Shown here piece after piece: positions 35,070 to 47,103 of a stretch of 64,000 nt of DNA. A program made the position numbers and the translations under genes. Source of the stretch: Viscum album (Eukaryota; Streptophyta; Magnoliopsida; Santalales; Viscaceae); contig OY728128.1 in assembly GCA_963277665.1 (NCBI GenBank), positions 1,350,992,356 to 1,351,056,355 of the forward strand, read 5' to 3'. The number at the start of each line of letters is the position of its first letter. The first letter of the stretch is position 1. A model generated the notes under the pieces. The model was not told the DNA's origin. It ran no database searches and saw only the letters and a program-made list of their open reading frames with translations.

Positions 35070-36429
35070 TTACATAAATTACAAAAGGCTTTCAATATAG
35101 TTCTTCATTTGATAAATGAACTCATGAGCCCCATCAGCTGCTTGTTGAGGTTCAGTCAGCCATCAAACTTCAGTCTCCTCAGCCTGACGAAGTGCTTCCT
35201 TAGCAGTCACAATATCAATAATTCCTTATTCTTGGGATTTTCCTAATGAATAGTGAAGTTGATTTAGTTCTCTATGAGTGGAAGTTAATTCTTAATGAAA
35301 GAGTGAAACTTTAACAACATTATCCTTGATTTTCCTCTTGAATTCGTCCAGTTTCATGATATGATTGGTCTCTTCTTGGGATAACATAGCTCGGTAGTTT
35401 TCATAGTTGATAAATAGTCTGGACTTGATGATATCATTATGAGGATTATGCTCTTTCTCTCTCCTACGAATAGTCTCCTTTACCATAGTGTGAACTAGAT
35501 GGTAATCGAATCTAGTGAATCCCAACATACTGAACATAGATGAAAGATGCATGATTTATGAGGGCAATTCCTCAAGGGGAACCTCAGAGATTATCTTCCA
35601 TACATCTCACCAAGCCTTGTGACGTGCAATATAGAGAGAATTCTAAAACTTGGGATTTGACTCAGAGTCACTGTCATAAGGAGGGATATACTCTGGGATT
35701 AATACACTAAAATAAGTTCCATGTTCTACGTCCTCTTGAACAGTGGTTGCCTTTCATTTCTATGCTAGTTGAGATGATGCAGATGCTTCACCCTTATACC
35801 TAACCACAAAACTGGAAATCCTAAATGATAAATTAAAATCATCATTATCTTCAAAAGAATGAAAATTATTGGGCACAATCATAGTAGTTGGTGATCCTTA
35901 CTCAACAGTAGATCAGCAGCCTAAGAATATTCCTCCCCATTATTCCCAGCCTCCATAGTTTGAGTTGTAACTTTTTATTGAATAACACTCTCTTGGGTCT
36001 TCCCAAGGCCTGCTAGATGAGATTCAGGATGGATTCCCATTTCCAGGTCCCCCTGATCTGGATCCTCTTCAACAATGGGATTGGGAGTGATTTCAACTCT
36101 CTCTCCATGCATCATCACTGTAGTAGTTTCCTTAGATTAGACTGCACATTCCAACCAAATCATGATTAGAGAATCAGGCATAAGAAGATTAATTCGATGG
36201 AAAACAAATACTCATGTCCATTCAGTTATATATATAGTGCCCCAAATTCTTCTAAAGAAGTATGAATATTAGTTTTTTCCAGTATTTCACCAATTTTTTT
36301 TCAATATTCTACATGGATTCTATTGACATCCCAATCCCCATTTTAATATCACTCATGGGAACACTTGGACTAGTTTGTTCATAACCCTCCTATGATGACT
36401 TTAGACCCCGAACAGCTTCCTCGGTGACA

Positions 36430-36546
36430 TCTGCAAGGTTAGAATCAGTCACCATAGGATTATTTTTCATGTGAATAACATGAAATATTACAAAAATAGA
36501 AGTCAATTGTTGATATATAGCTTCTCATGAAACACTTATGACATAC
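36430..36546 (-). other. Candidate intron of antisense gene (GTATGT donor)
   Basis: Minus-strand donor CTG|GTATGT (GT at 36545-36546) at the end of a readable exon that runs from about 36738. Two acceptors are possible: one ending CCTTGCAG at about 36438, or one closer to the donor. The extent is therefore approximate. Confidence 0.4.
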
Positions 36547-37057
36547 CAGATGCCTCCTATCTCCCTGTAGTAGTGACAAGAGCAGTGGTAGGATTAGATG
36601 ATATATTCTTTGTCCTAGATGCCTCTTCAGTCAAAGGAGCCATTTCATTCGCATAAATTTGCACTTGGTCTGAAGCACCTTCCTTATTTCTGGGAGGCTC
36701 ATTTGTAATTTACTTTGGAGAAGAAATACAAGAAGTTCCTGTAATTCCAATATGTTTAAACACTTGCTCTGGATAAAGCCAATATTAATGATGTTAGGAA
36801 GACTTACCACCACTGAAAAAGAATTTAGCCACAAATTTTACCTTTCGGTGTCTCTACTTCTTTGTTTTTTTTCAAAGGAGGACTAACATCATCATCTCCA
36901 AAAATAGGTATTATAGGTGGGAAGTCTCATGCCATCTCATCCTCTATGGACAATCAGCCTCAAGATAATTCTCCCAATTAGAGGGGTGATCTAGTAACCC
37001 TAATCGTAGTACCACCAGGGCTATACCATGGTGATAAAAACTTAGTAGATTTTCCTT

Positions 37058-37157
37058 CTTAAATATTTAAATTAAAATGGTATTTCCCATGATTAATAAT
37101 GCTATGGATAAAATATAAAGTCAAAGTATAAAATAATATGAGAATAAGAGAACTTAC
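37058..37157 (-). other. Candidate 100-nt intron of antisense gene (GTAAGT donor)
   Basis: Minus strand: readable sequence ends in G-P-K-Y, then GTAAGT (GT at 37156-37157), about 90 nt of almost pure A/T, and TTTAAG at 37058. Readable sequence then resumes for over 150 nt. Donor quality, length and base composition fit a plant intron. The acceptor is imperfect and the phase does not quite agree. Confidence 0.55.
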
Positions 37158-39591
37158 ATACTTAGGACCAACAAAACCACAATATTCCTCAAAAGATGAA
37201 TGGTTGGTCCCTTCAGAGGAACCACGTTCCATTATTTCCTTCACCCACTTTGTGGTGGGGACTAGACCATTAGTTTTATAGATGAGTATATCTAGCTCCT
37301 GGATATAAATTACCACTTCAGCGGGATTATCATCAAAGTTAATATTTTATGGGGATCAAATATCTCTTATCCCTGGAATACAAAACCCCTAACATAGAAT
37401 CCCCCACAAATGTTTTTGTATCAAAAGTCAAATTATGCAATTTTTGAAATATCTCTGGTTATACATATTCAGAATAAATCTCGACCTATTGTGACAATGA
37501 TTATGTAGAATTAGACCAGATGGGCTTCCCAATTCCTACCGTCACAGATGGTGGATGATAAAATGGAACCCGATTCTCTTATTAGCGATGACGATTAGAC
37601 CGCCTAGGTGCAACCTCATTTGGTGATGATGGTGTTAACCTCTTGATTTTGGTAGGTGGATTATATCTTGCATGAGGTCACTTTTGTGATCTAGGAGCCT
37701 CATCACCCTCAACCTTCAACTTCGATGACTCATCCTATGAAGGAGATGAAGTGCCTTCCAAATGAGAAGGTTCTATCCTGCTCCACCTCTTTACTCCAAC
37801 CTGAGGAACAACATTGTTTATCACCCCTTTAGGGTATGATGAAATCCAAGTCAATATGCTTTCTGCATCAGTTGTAGGTAGATTGATCACTGCCCCTATC
37901 TTTTCCATAGATGTAAGCAACCATAGCTGTCAATCCACCATCAGATGCTGTTCTAGTCTAACGTGAACTAGAGGGGATAGAGTAATTTGTTTCAATAATT
38001 TTAATTGGTGTACAAATCAATAAGGAGCATAGGCATCACATATGATTTCACTATCAATCTTGGTTTCCAATACACCATTCCTACGAGCTAGCGTATATGA
38101 CCTCATCACTGTGTTGGACACACCATCATCAAAAAACCTTTCCATGAGCGGATTCCCATAAGGAAAGAAGTTTAACTCCTTGAATAAACTCAACCTTGTT
38201 TGAATGTCATGAGGTATCAAAGATAAGGGTGAAATACTAGAAAAATCCTAAATGAATGGTCAAAATGAGCTCCTAAGGACCGAGATCCCACTCTGTGCAG
38301 AATAATTCATGAAACGAGTCACGATCCATCCCCACAAAACCTAAAACGGCCCCGCAATTCTGAAATGATCATTATCTTCATGAATGTGAAACAATCTTCT
38401 ATGGATATTTTCCAAAATCGGGGTGGCAAACCCACCATTTTCCTCTCTACCATCTTGGCCTCTATGAAAAATGTTCCAGGCCTTATACCGCCTTTGGAAT
38501 ATTGAACATGAAATAGATAAATACTGAGCCACATAGACATAAAACCTGTGAGACATGTCTTGGAAGGAATTTTGGGGTTGATTTCATACCCCCACTTATC
38601 AAACATTCTTTTTTCCAGCATCAGACAGAAGGTGTCAGGTGAACTTCTCTTTTCCACCTTAGGACAACTTGTTGGATGCTTTCACTTGGGGCCTTCCCCC
38701 CTCTTCTTCAATAAAATACCCATCCATGTATCTGGATAAATATACCCTATTGCATGAGGATTTTCCTTCATGATTTTGTGACTTATTTTTAGTAGCTTTA
38801 GTACTAATGATGGCGTCCTATCGACCTCATTCTACATTACTGTTGGAGGAATGAATTAATTATACATATCTCTAAGGATTGGGGCTCTGGAGATCTTGTG
38901 GATGTCTTGCAAACTGATTCCCACTTCTCCATGCATCAAATGAAAATAATTCATTTGTGGAATCCATAAGTTTAGTAGTTATGGCACAAAATAATCATTC
39001 TTATACACGTAGGTTTTCCATACCCATATAGCCTTGTAAATCCCGACGCTTTCCAGATCTTGTTTTAACTCTACATAGGTTTTGTGTAACCAGTACACCC
39101 ACATCCACGTGGGATTAAAACCCCCTCTTCGAACAAAGTCCCAAATTTTCTTCTAGCCCTTAGATTGATCTATTTTCGAATCTCAAAAAATGGATGAATA
39201 ATAGTGAAACTTTAGTTTGACAGTATGTGGTTTCAGATCTGAAGCACATTGGATATGATGTATAACATAGGTTTTGGCTGCTGTCCCAACATTAATATAT
39301 GTTCCCACACTAGAAATTTTGGAAGATGAGAAGTTCTTGTATTCTTGAAACCAATAGGTCGGGAGATAATTCTTTAGATATAGCTTGAGGACTTCCCGTA
39401 GATGGATGTAACCATAAAGTGGTAGATAAAAACTCTTCAAAAAAATCATGGTGATACTTCTTCAAATACCCTTATAGATTAGGAAGGGTGGTATCAAAGA
39501 GATCATAATAGTCATTCCCTATGATCTTCATCATTTCCTAAGTTCTCTTTCTAGACAGTTCATCTGTAGTTGCGATCTTCTTGGGAGCCAT

Positions 39592-40004
39592 TAGAACTAT
39601 AAAGAAATATTAAATTCATTTCATAATAGGTTCATTTTTATTTTTTTTAAAAATAAAGAAAATTTGACAAAGGCATTAAAGTGTGCAAGTGAAGAATAGG
39701 TGCACAAGTGTGTCACTCAATATGCGGTGCACAAGTTTATCACTCGGATACGTATTGTATCCGAGATAATGAAATAAAAGCATCTAAATAGAAAAGGATT
39801 ATGCAAGGGGAACTCAAATTTCTGAATCTCAAGAGTTTTTCACTAAAGTGAAGGGCCTATTTATAGATGAGGAAGTCTACCTGCGTGACCATCTTGTGCA
39901 GTAGACCTATGTGAACAACTAATCATAAAACTTGCATGGTCCATCTATCTTTTTCATCCCTTTACCTTAGGATTAGAACCTCTTTTTTTCTAGATCTAAT
40001 CCAT
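39592..40004. other. Leader and promoter region of antisense gene
   Basis: No ORF. It contains repeated GTGCACAAGTGT-type words (about 39687-39735) and the minus-strand TATA box at 39858-39865. Confidence 0.5.
39858..39865 (-). promoter_or_regulatory. TATA box for antisense gene
   Basis: Minus strand CTATAAATAGGCCC, a close match to the plant TATA consensus. It is 267 nt upstream of the first ATG (39591), giving a leader of about 240 nt. Confidence 0.6.
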
Positions 40005-40015
40005 GGGGGGGGGGG
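40005..40015 (+). other. G11 tract, possible polypurine tract of Tat element
   Basis: Eleven consecutive G, followed by CTTTTATTGACAA. It could be the plus-strand primer just before a 3' LTR, because a + strand TATA box follows 215 bp later. No 5' LTR is available to confirm this. Confidence 0.35.
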
Positions 40016-40230
40016 CTTTTATTGACAATCCATATCATTACATGGATGAAAAATTGACATAGGGAAATGCCTTAGAAAAAAGAGGACACGATACATGAAG
40101 AAATCCAAGATCTGAAAAGCCTTGTAAAGTGGTTCACCCAAGGTAGCCCCAATAACCATCGATGGAAAAGCACTTTCGTGCCACACCACTTTCATGACTA
40201 GACACTTTCACCCAAGATATCATATTTTCA

Positions 40231-40238
40231 TATAAATA
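40231..40238 (+). promoter_or_regulatory. Plus-strand TATA box, divergent to the antisense one
   Basis: CATATAAATAGACCC. It lies 365 bp from the antisense TATA box, facing away. If a Tat LTR starts near 40016 this would be the LTR promoter. Confidence 0.5.
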
Positions 40239-42480
40239 GACCCTTGTGGGACTTCATTTGGATGGATTAATTTCCCTGAAAGCCGATTGCTGCTCTAGTC
40301 ACCCTAGTGCTTCACCCAATTCCCTCGAAACCTCCAAGGTAGTTTCCTAACATGTAAAGAGAGGGAATTAAATGAGGATAGTGATAATTAATCCCATTTA
40401 GTGTTAAAAATAAATAACACTTGCACAACTCATTCACCCAACCCCATTGGCTTAAGAAGACTTGCGTGGCTTAACCTTCCTCAAACAAAAACATGCACAA
40501 CTTAGTTTTGAGAATCTCTGTAATGTCCCTTGAAGTATTGAAAAAATATTCACCCAAGTGTAGTCATATAGATTGTTCATCACCTAAGGTGCAACCAATT
40601 CACCCAAGCCTACTTGTGTGGATACCCCTTGGGCGATCATCCTTTGTTCACCTTATCCCTTTATCATGCATGGGCATTTCATGAAGACTCTTTCAAATCC
40701 ACTCATGGAAAGGATTATAATTCATTGGATCCATTTCCTTAAAGGGACCATGTTGAAATATCCACAAAGAACTCATGATTTACCAAACCTTAAGGATAGA
40801 AACATCAGTGTGTCTCCCATTTGGATTTGGATTTCTATGGTCATAGGTTTCCTACACATGTCCTTCCAATGGGTAAGGAACCTCAAGGAATCTGTATATT
40901 TAGATATCTACGGTTGTGTGGAAACTTTCCCTAGGGACATTATTAAGGAGTTTCTAGTCTTGGATTTTAGGGATAGAATTATATCCTCCCCTTCTCATCC
41001 CTAATACCCAGAGCCTCTGGTTCTTGGTAGGGAGGATAAGGATCACAGTTTATTTTACATTTGAAAAAATCCTCCCTTCTCTCCCAGGACCAATCAAAGG
41101 GAAACCATCATAGGGTAATCCCTTAGCCTTTCATGTAGGATGTTGCAGTCTCACTCCTCTCTACACCCTTGACCTTCATTCCTTTATAACATGGACTCTC
41201 GTCCAATGTAAAGTGAAGAGAGGGAATCACTTTATCCCCAACCTCTTCTTTCGTAGCCCCGGCCAATTCCACTAGTGAAGGAGGAAATGTGTGTGTGGTT
41301 TTTCGAATCTTTCAAATACTCTTATTTCTCAAACCAAGTATGACTCACATGGGATTAGAGGTTTTTAATGATCAAAACACCCAAACAATCCACCTAAAAG
41401 AATTAACTTTGAGAAATCTGATTCCCACCATAACTGGGACATATAGGAAGTTTTCTTAATCCCCAAGATCCGTATCATATCATCCATAAAATGAGAAATC
41501 ATGCCTCCCTCAATGGGAATACTCTTTAAGAATAATACCCAATCATAATTCACTTAATCTCATATCCTCTTTAAGAGTAAACCCTAAGTTAAGCCTTCAA
41601 ATCACAATGAGTTAAAACATCCCTCATGGTCCCTTCACAAGGGATATCCTTCTCAGGAATAACCCCAAACTATCATATAAAAGGGACATACTTACCTACA
41701 AGACATACCCTTGAGGTTCTCCATAGGCATGGGTCCTCATTAAAAAAATACATGGGATTTGATTCCCATCAAAATGGGATATGTAGGAATCCTCCCATAT
41801 GGTTCAAACACAACACCCCAAACCAAACCTTTTCTTCTGGTCCATATACCCAATAGGGTCTAATTGAACTTGAAAACTCATATCCCTTCTAAGTTCCTTA
41901 GGATTTTTAGGTATAAGTCACACACTAAAACTTTACTAGGCATTTTACTCCTAGAAGTCCTTACCACATGACATTAAACTGCATGGTTGGGTCCTTATCA
42001 CACTACCTTAAAAGGTATGATGTGTCCTATTAAGTGACACTGAACTACATGGGTTATGATTACTTTCACAATGATACATAGGAATCCCACCTATGGGTTC
42101 TAACCCAATATCATAACAACTTTCATCTCCCTGAATGATAATAAATTTGAGAGTGAAATTTGTCTACCTAGATGACCATAAACTCTAGAGTGCCCCACTG
42201 CGTGGCTAGAAAACCAGCATCATGGTAATGATGGAAAAAGAATATATAAGTAGTATATAAGAGGATACCATCAATGGAGAACCTCATATACATACAAATA
42301 TCTCTATTGATGAAGAAACTCGAATACATACAAATGATTCTAAATTCCACACATGCTAATAATTGATTGCTAATATCGGGATAAACCACATCATACTTGA
42401 GAATTAATAAAAGATTCATGTACATCTCTTAAATATATAAGATAGTCCCAGAGTAGGTAATAATTCCCCCCTGAAAGGGT
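40239..42480 (+). other. Tat 3' terminal region, possible LTR, no gene recognised
   Basis: An open stretch at 40618-41004 (128 codons) has no recognisable domain and is probably chance. Degenerate hairpin cores related to the 140-bp repeats occur at about 41749 (stem TCCCAT/ATGGGA) and 42044. The GACATTAAACTGCATGG word recurs at about 41970. A GAAAGGGTGTGATGAG junction at 42473-42488 could mark the end of this element. Confidence 0.4.
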
Positions 42481-43932
42481 GTGATGAGCCCAACCTCCTA
42501 TCCTCTTGACAAATGCGAGTTCTTATGTATTGCAGGTCAAAATACCTAACAAGCGTCTGCCTTTGGAAAATAGGTCCCTATGGATATAGAACTGTTGGGT
42601 GTTTTTTGGTTCAATGAAAAAAACATTGGAAACCATTTGTAAGTAATTATTTTCCCAATTGAGTCACATTTCTGCCAGAAACACCCGTATTAACCATTTT
42701 TGACAATTACCATGGTAACAAAGTTTTTACTCTTTAGGGGTTAATATAGTTACTATAAAAGGAAAAATGGTACTTTAATGGACCATAGTTTATATTTTAA
42801 AAAATATACCAATAACTTGGAAAAATATATGGTTTTTATAAATTTGAATTCATTTAATAAACAATTATATATTATAAAATATCATTAAGGTCAATTTTGG
42901 CACTATTCATTTAATTTTACTTTAAAAATTTCAAGGAAGAGATTGAATTAGAATATAAACATTTAAAACACCCCAAATAAGTTATAATTTTCTAAAATAT
43001 TTGTGGGACACAATAATTAATTCAAATTATATTAATTTTTAACATTATTAAAATAATCTATTTTATTTTACATTTAATTAAATAAATATTGCATTAGCAT
43101 TGCATTAGCATTGCATTAGAATTTAAGGTAATTATATAATTTTTAAAAATTATAAAAAAATTACAACCATGAAAATAATTTCATTATTCTCTAAATAATC
43201 ATTAAGATTCATTCACAACTTTCTTTCTTCCCAAGGTGAAAACATAAGATATTTTTAAAAGTAAGAGAGTGGCATTTTGTCATTTTATTTTCTTAAATTA
43301 TTATATAGGTTACTTTCAAGGAAAAGTGTCCCATAAAAAAATAAATATCGATACTAAGGTCACAAGGGTCTAAATACCTTCAAAAAATAAGATTTAAGAT
43401 GAAAAATGGTGGCCTTATCACTTAGTTTTAACATAGGTTGTCCCAAATTACCCTTTTACCATGGGGATTTTTTTACTATTTTCACTATTCATTGTGACAA
43501 AATATTAAGTTGAAATTATTAAATAATATTAATTATGATGATTCTAAATATGGAATTAATTTTACCAAATTCAATCTCTATAAGCGGAGGGAATTTATTG
43601 TATAACAATCTCACGAAGCGTGAAAAAGTGATTTTTTATGAAAATGTATTTTTCAAGAAATAAATGATCAACTCTATGACCATCAATCATTATTTTATGA
43701 AATTAAATTCATATAAATAGATATATAATATATAAATTTCATTTAAATATTTAATTATTAGATTTTATTTTAATTAATTAAAATAGAAAAACTTTATGCA
43801 CTAAGAAATAGTTTTCAAAAAACTATGTTTTAAGTATATAAATAAACTTATATGAAAATCATGAAAACTTACAATTAAAAATAAATTAATCATATTATTC
43901 TAAATAATTTTGTTAATATGTAACTTTGAAAC
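42481..43932. other. AT-rich unassigned sequence left of element II
   Basis: No coding signal and no copy elsewhere in the window. It could be more of the Tat LTR or an unrelated repeat, split by insertion of element II at 43933. Confidence 0.4.
43090..43121 (+). repeat. 11-bp tandem repeat, three units
   Basis: TTGCATTAGCA repeated about 2.9 times. Confidence 0.9.
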
Positions 43933-44516
43933 TGTATCAACCTAGGTACTTATAAAATAATTTGTTTTCAATTTTGGAATTAAATAGGTTAATTCATTAT
44001 AAATGTATAATGAAATAAGTGATATTTATAGATAGTAATAAATCTATTAAAATAGAATAGTAACCTCACATATGAAATTATAAATAATATTTATGTATCT
44101 TATAATAGTAATTATTATATATTTATATCATAGAATAATTAAATAATTTTTTTGAAATTGATAAATTAAGTGTTGATATTTTTGTGACACATAAATTTTT
44201 ATTTACAATTTTATAATTTATATAATGATTAAAAAGAAAATTTATCTTCATAAAATAGATTAATAGATTAATATTTTGTCATATTATTATTATAATATAC
44301 TTTTATGAGGACTTAAATAATTTTTTAAATTGTCATAAAATCAGTTATAATTTTAAAATCGATATTTTTTGAATAAATGATAATTTTAATTAAAAATTAA
44401 ATTTATCATATTTAGAAAATTATTTTCAAGAAATTGAGTACATTTTTTTATTTAATCTTGTTTAAAAATGGTTAGTGTAATTTTTTTGGATTTTTCTAAA
44501 AAACAAGAATTTTTGG

Positions 44517-44901
44517 TGAATAGTAAAATATGATAATTTTTGGTATATATACATTATAAGTTAAATAAACTATTCCTTGAGTCATTGCTGATGTAATGAC
44601 CATAATCTATAAATTTTCTTCATTTTTTTGTTTTATTTAGTGATAATTCTCAAACTATACATAGTCTTGTTCCAAAATAATAAACTAATGAAAATAATAT
44701 TCAAAAAACACCCCTCTCCCCCACTATAAATACCACCCTCACCACCTCTTCTCCTTACACCTAAAAAGCCCTATAGATTGTTTAATTTCTACCAAATTCC
44801 AATCCAAATCCTCTTACCTAACATCCAATACATTATGGAATCACCACAAGTCCAAAACCACTGGCCTTAGGGAGGCTCTCAAGGAGAAGAATTCAAGAGG
44901 T
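44517..44901 (+). promoter_or_regulatory. LTR promoter module of element II (5' copy)
   Basis: In order: TGAATAGT (44517-44524), TGATGTAAT (44589-44597), TATA box TATAAATA (44725-44732) and AAGAG|GTAAAA with GT at 44900-44901, 175 nt after the TATA box. A possible acceptor is TTTTTCATAG at about 46201-46210. The 3' LTR repeats this at 62035-62042, 62106-62114 and 62241-62248, but its donor reads GG instead of GT. Confidence 0.6.
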
Positions 44902-45868
44902 AAAATCCTCTATCATTTTCTTTTTTTTTCTTTTCAATTTATTTTATTTTATTATTATCTCATCACCTACCCTTATAAAAGTGACATGATAAATCTAGTA
45001 TATTACATATACTATAATTTTATTATTTTAATGGAATATTTATCATCATATCTCTCCTATTCTCCTCTTATTATAAAAATGAAAGCATCGTATGTGACGT
45101 GTCGATTCACCACCTTCGTGGATGTCAAAATTTTCATTTCCCTTTAATACCTTAAAGGGTGGTTATAAAACAATTATTATGGTTCAAAAATATTTCAATA
45201 TGTATATTATTACTTTTTAATGTTGTGGGACTAATTTATAGTCATATCATTAAATAGAATGATATAAGTTCGTGGTGGTCATAAAAACCATAAAAATCCA
45301 TTAAATCATTTTAATTAATGTTTTATCTAATGAATCATCCTCATATCATAAAAAATTATATATGGTCTCATTTAAAATTATAGAAAAATATTAATACCAT
45401 TTAATTCTACTTATAGAGTTTTTCTTCCATTCGACAGGAAAACCCATATTAAACTGACCATGGAAACCCTGAAATAAATGCACCCAAAACAATAAAAATA
45501 ACAAAATATTATCAATAAATGGGTGAAAATATGTTATAAAAAGATTATATAAGGTATTATAAATATTAATATAGTTCTTTAATAAATTAATAACACTCTT
45601 TAAACCATTATACATGAGTTTTGAACATGTTTGAATTATGTTAAACCCAATGTAAGGGACTTTTCTTTAAAAATAATCTTTTAAATATATATTCTTACAA
45701 AATTCAAAAGGAATGTTTTTATGATGAAATTATTCATGTTTTATGATTATGTTCTGGTTATTGGGAAATGTTTATGATTAAGAGTGGGATCTATATCTCC
45801 TCCTAAAACATTAGGCATGTTTATGTTAGAAGTTGATTGTAATGGTTATTACAAGTGTAACTGTGATG

Positions 45869-45972
45869 GTTACAACATAAGGTAGCCATGAGGGTTACTT
45901 CATAAGGTAAACATGAGGGTTACATTGTAAGGTATATGTGAGGGTTAAAAAACATATGGTAGATGTAAGGGT
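45869..45972 (+). repeat. 25-bp tandem repeat in LTR II, four units
   Basis: Units resemble GTTACTTCATAAGGTAGCCA then TGAGG. The equivalent at 63373-63478 in the 3' LTR has the same four units, so the array predates insertion. Confidence 0.8.
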
Positions 45973-46483
45973 TAAAATCTTAAGTAAATAATACCCTAAT
46001 TTAGATTTATGGTTTTATTTATATTTTCTATTTTTTTTAGAAATCTATTATTTTCACAAAGTAAATATATGATACTTTATGGGTGGGAAGTATGAAGTTG
46101 TGAAAATGATTCCATATGTTTATAAGTATTGATGGAATAAAGGTTCTTATTTTTATTCCCCTTATTTATATTTCTGTTCTCACCCTAAATTCTAAAATGT
46201 TTTTCATAGGGTTTAAGGATGGGTAAAAGAAAAGAAGAATCCAAGCTAATTGTTGTGAAGATTTTTCATGAAAAGATATCATGTTTTATTAAAAAAATTT
46301 GTATTATGGAATAAATGGATACTGTTTTATAAATAAGAAAATTTTATTCTTATAGGTTGATATATATGAATTATTACCTAATTCTCTAAAACTCTAAACT
46401 GATATGATCTTTGGGAATATAAGAAAGATATTTATAGAAGAATTTACTAAATTATGTAATGTTTAAGTCCAAGACCTTATACT

Positions 46484-46492
46484 TGGTATCAG
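46484..46492 (+). other. Primer binding site of element II
   Basis: TGGTATCAG, identical to the first nine bases of the initiator tRNA-Met complement, two bases after the LTR end. Confidence 0.8.
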
Positions 46493-46639
46493 TGTATGGT
46501 TTAGATAAATTTAGAGGTTAGGATTATGTTAATATAATACCATAAATTATTTTTACCTTATGGGTAAGTTTAAATGATATAGTATTTAATTATTAAAATG
46601 TTGCTTTATCTATGATATGTCTATTCAGAATGATTTTTT

Positions 46640-47103
46640 GTAAGGAAACAAAGAAGCTGAAGTAGGTAGACATTGAGAGGATGATATCTTTCTAAATATG
46701 CAACCTGGAAAGGTAGGAATTGGAACTAAGCAGTTTTTGATAGCAATGAATTAGTTGACATAGTCTATAAATGGAGGTGGCATCCATGAAATAGAATAAC
46801 TAGAGATACCATAAAGGAAGATGATTATAGTGGATCATTTTTTGGGGAAGCACTTTTCTACTTTCAGTAGATCTTCTGAACCAATGGTGACTGAAGGGCG
46901 GATTAAATCCCTTTAAAAGGCATTTTATGTCATGGGGTGTTCATATAATTAAATAGTTAGTCTTTCTATTTATTATTTTGAAGGCAAAGACTACCAATGG
47001 TGGTCAATGGTCAAGAATATCAAGAATAACAAGGAGATTGATGCCTTGGAATGGGATGAATTTAATAATATATTCCTTAAAAAATATTTTCCTAAGGTGG
47101 TTC
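46640..47103 (+). pseudogene. gag: Gag of element II, 5' part
   Basis: Readable near its end as Y-Q-W-W-S-M-V, then W-D-E-F-N-N-I-F-L-K-K-Y-F-P-K (47053-47097), the conserved gypsy gag block. Stops upstream. The sequence halts at 47103, where element III begins, and resumes in frame after 58662 with E-K-K-F-L-E-L-K-Q. Confidence 0.82.
47099..47103. repeat. Target-site duplication of element III, left
   Basis: GGTTC, identical to 58663-58667. Confidence 0.93.

Larger units (their letters stand above)
35070..39591 (-). pseudogene. Antisense gene of Tat element, unknown function, probably multi-exon
   Basis: On the strand opposite to gag-pol, starting MAPKKIATTDEL at 39591. Long readable stretches continue, with stops, to about 35070: for example 39449-39183, 38657-38319, 38220-38017, 37920-37735, 37316-37156 and 35552-35292. 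The N-terminal third is rich in aromatic and basic residues; the middle (37900-37560) is Ser/Pro/Arg-rich; the C-terminal part (35552-35070) is Lys/Glu-rich and coiled-coil-like. Tat elements such as Grande and Retand are known to carry an antisense ORF between integrase and the 3' LTR; its role is unknown. A TATA box lies upstream and splice-site-like junctions lie inside. I recognise no enzyme domain. Confidence 0.65.
10184..42480 (+). mobile_element. Ty3/gypsy Tat-lineage element, interrupted by chromovirus
   Basis: A single old element can be followed as gag (13200-13700), protease (15250-15650), RT (16430-17140), RNase H (17141-17770), a second archaeal-type RNase H (17800-17923 joined to 28498-28770) and integrase (29040-29960). 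A second RNase H between the first and integrase is diagnostic of the Tat lineage. A very long 3' region follows, with tandem repeats and an opposite-strand gene, both known features of this lineage. The 5' LTR is not in the window; the 3' end is uncertain (a G11 tract at 40005 or a junction near 42480 are candidates). Confidence 0.8.
43933..46481 (+). repeat. 5' LTR of element II
   Basis: Starts TGTATCAACC, gaplessly alignable to TGTAACAACT at 61450. It ends ACCTTATA just before the primer site. It contains the promoter module (44517-44901), a hairpin CCAC-CTTC-GTGG (about 45108), and a 25-bp repeat (45869-45972). Confidence 0.9.

Noticed and set aside
40618..41004. Possible gene of 128 codons
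   Set aside because: No recognisable domain, no paralogue in the window and no promoter close by. It overlaps another chance ORF in a different frame.
43928..43932. Target-site duplication of element II (GAAAC)
   Set aside because: The right flank reads GAGAA. The match is too poor to claim without an exact LTR end.
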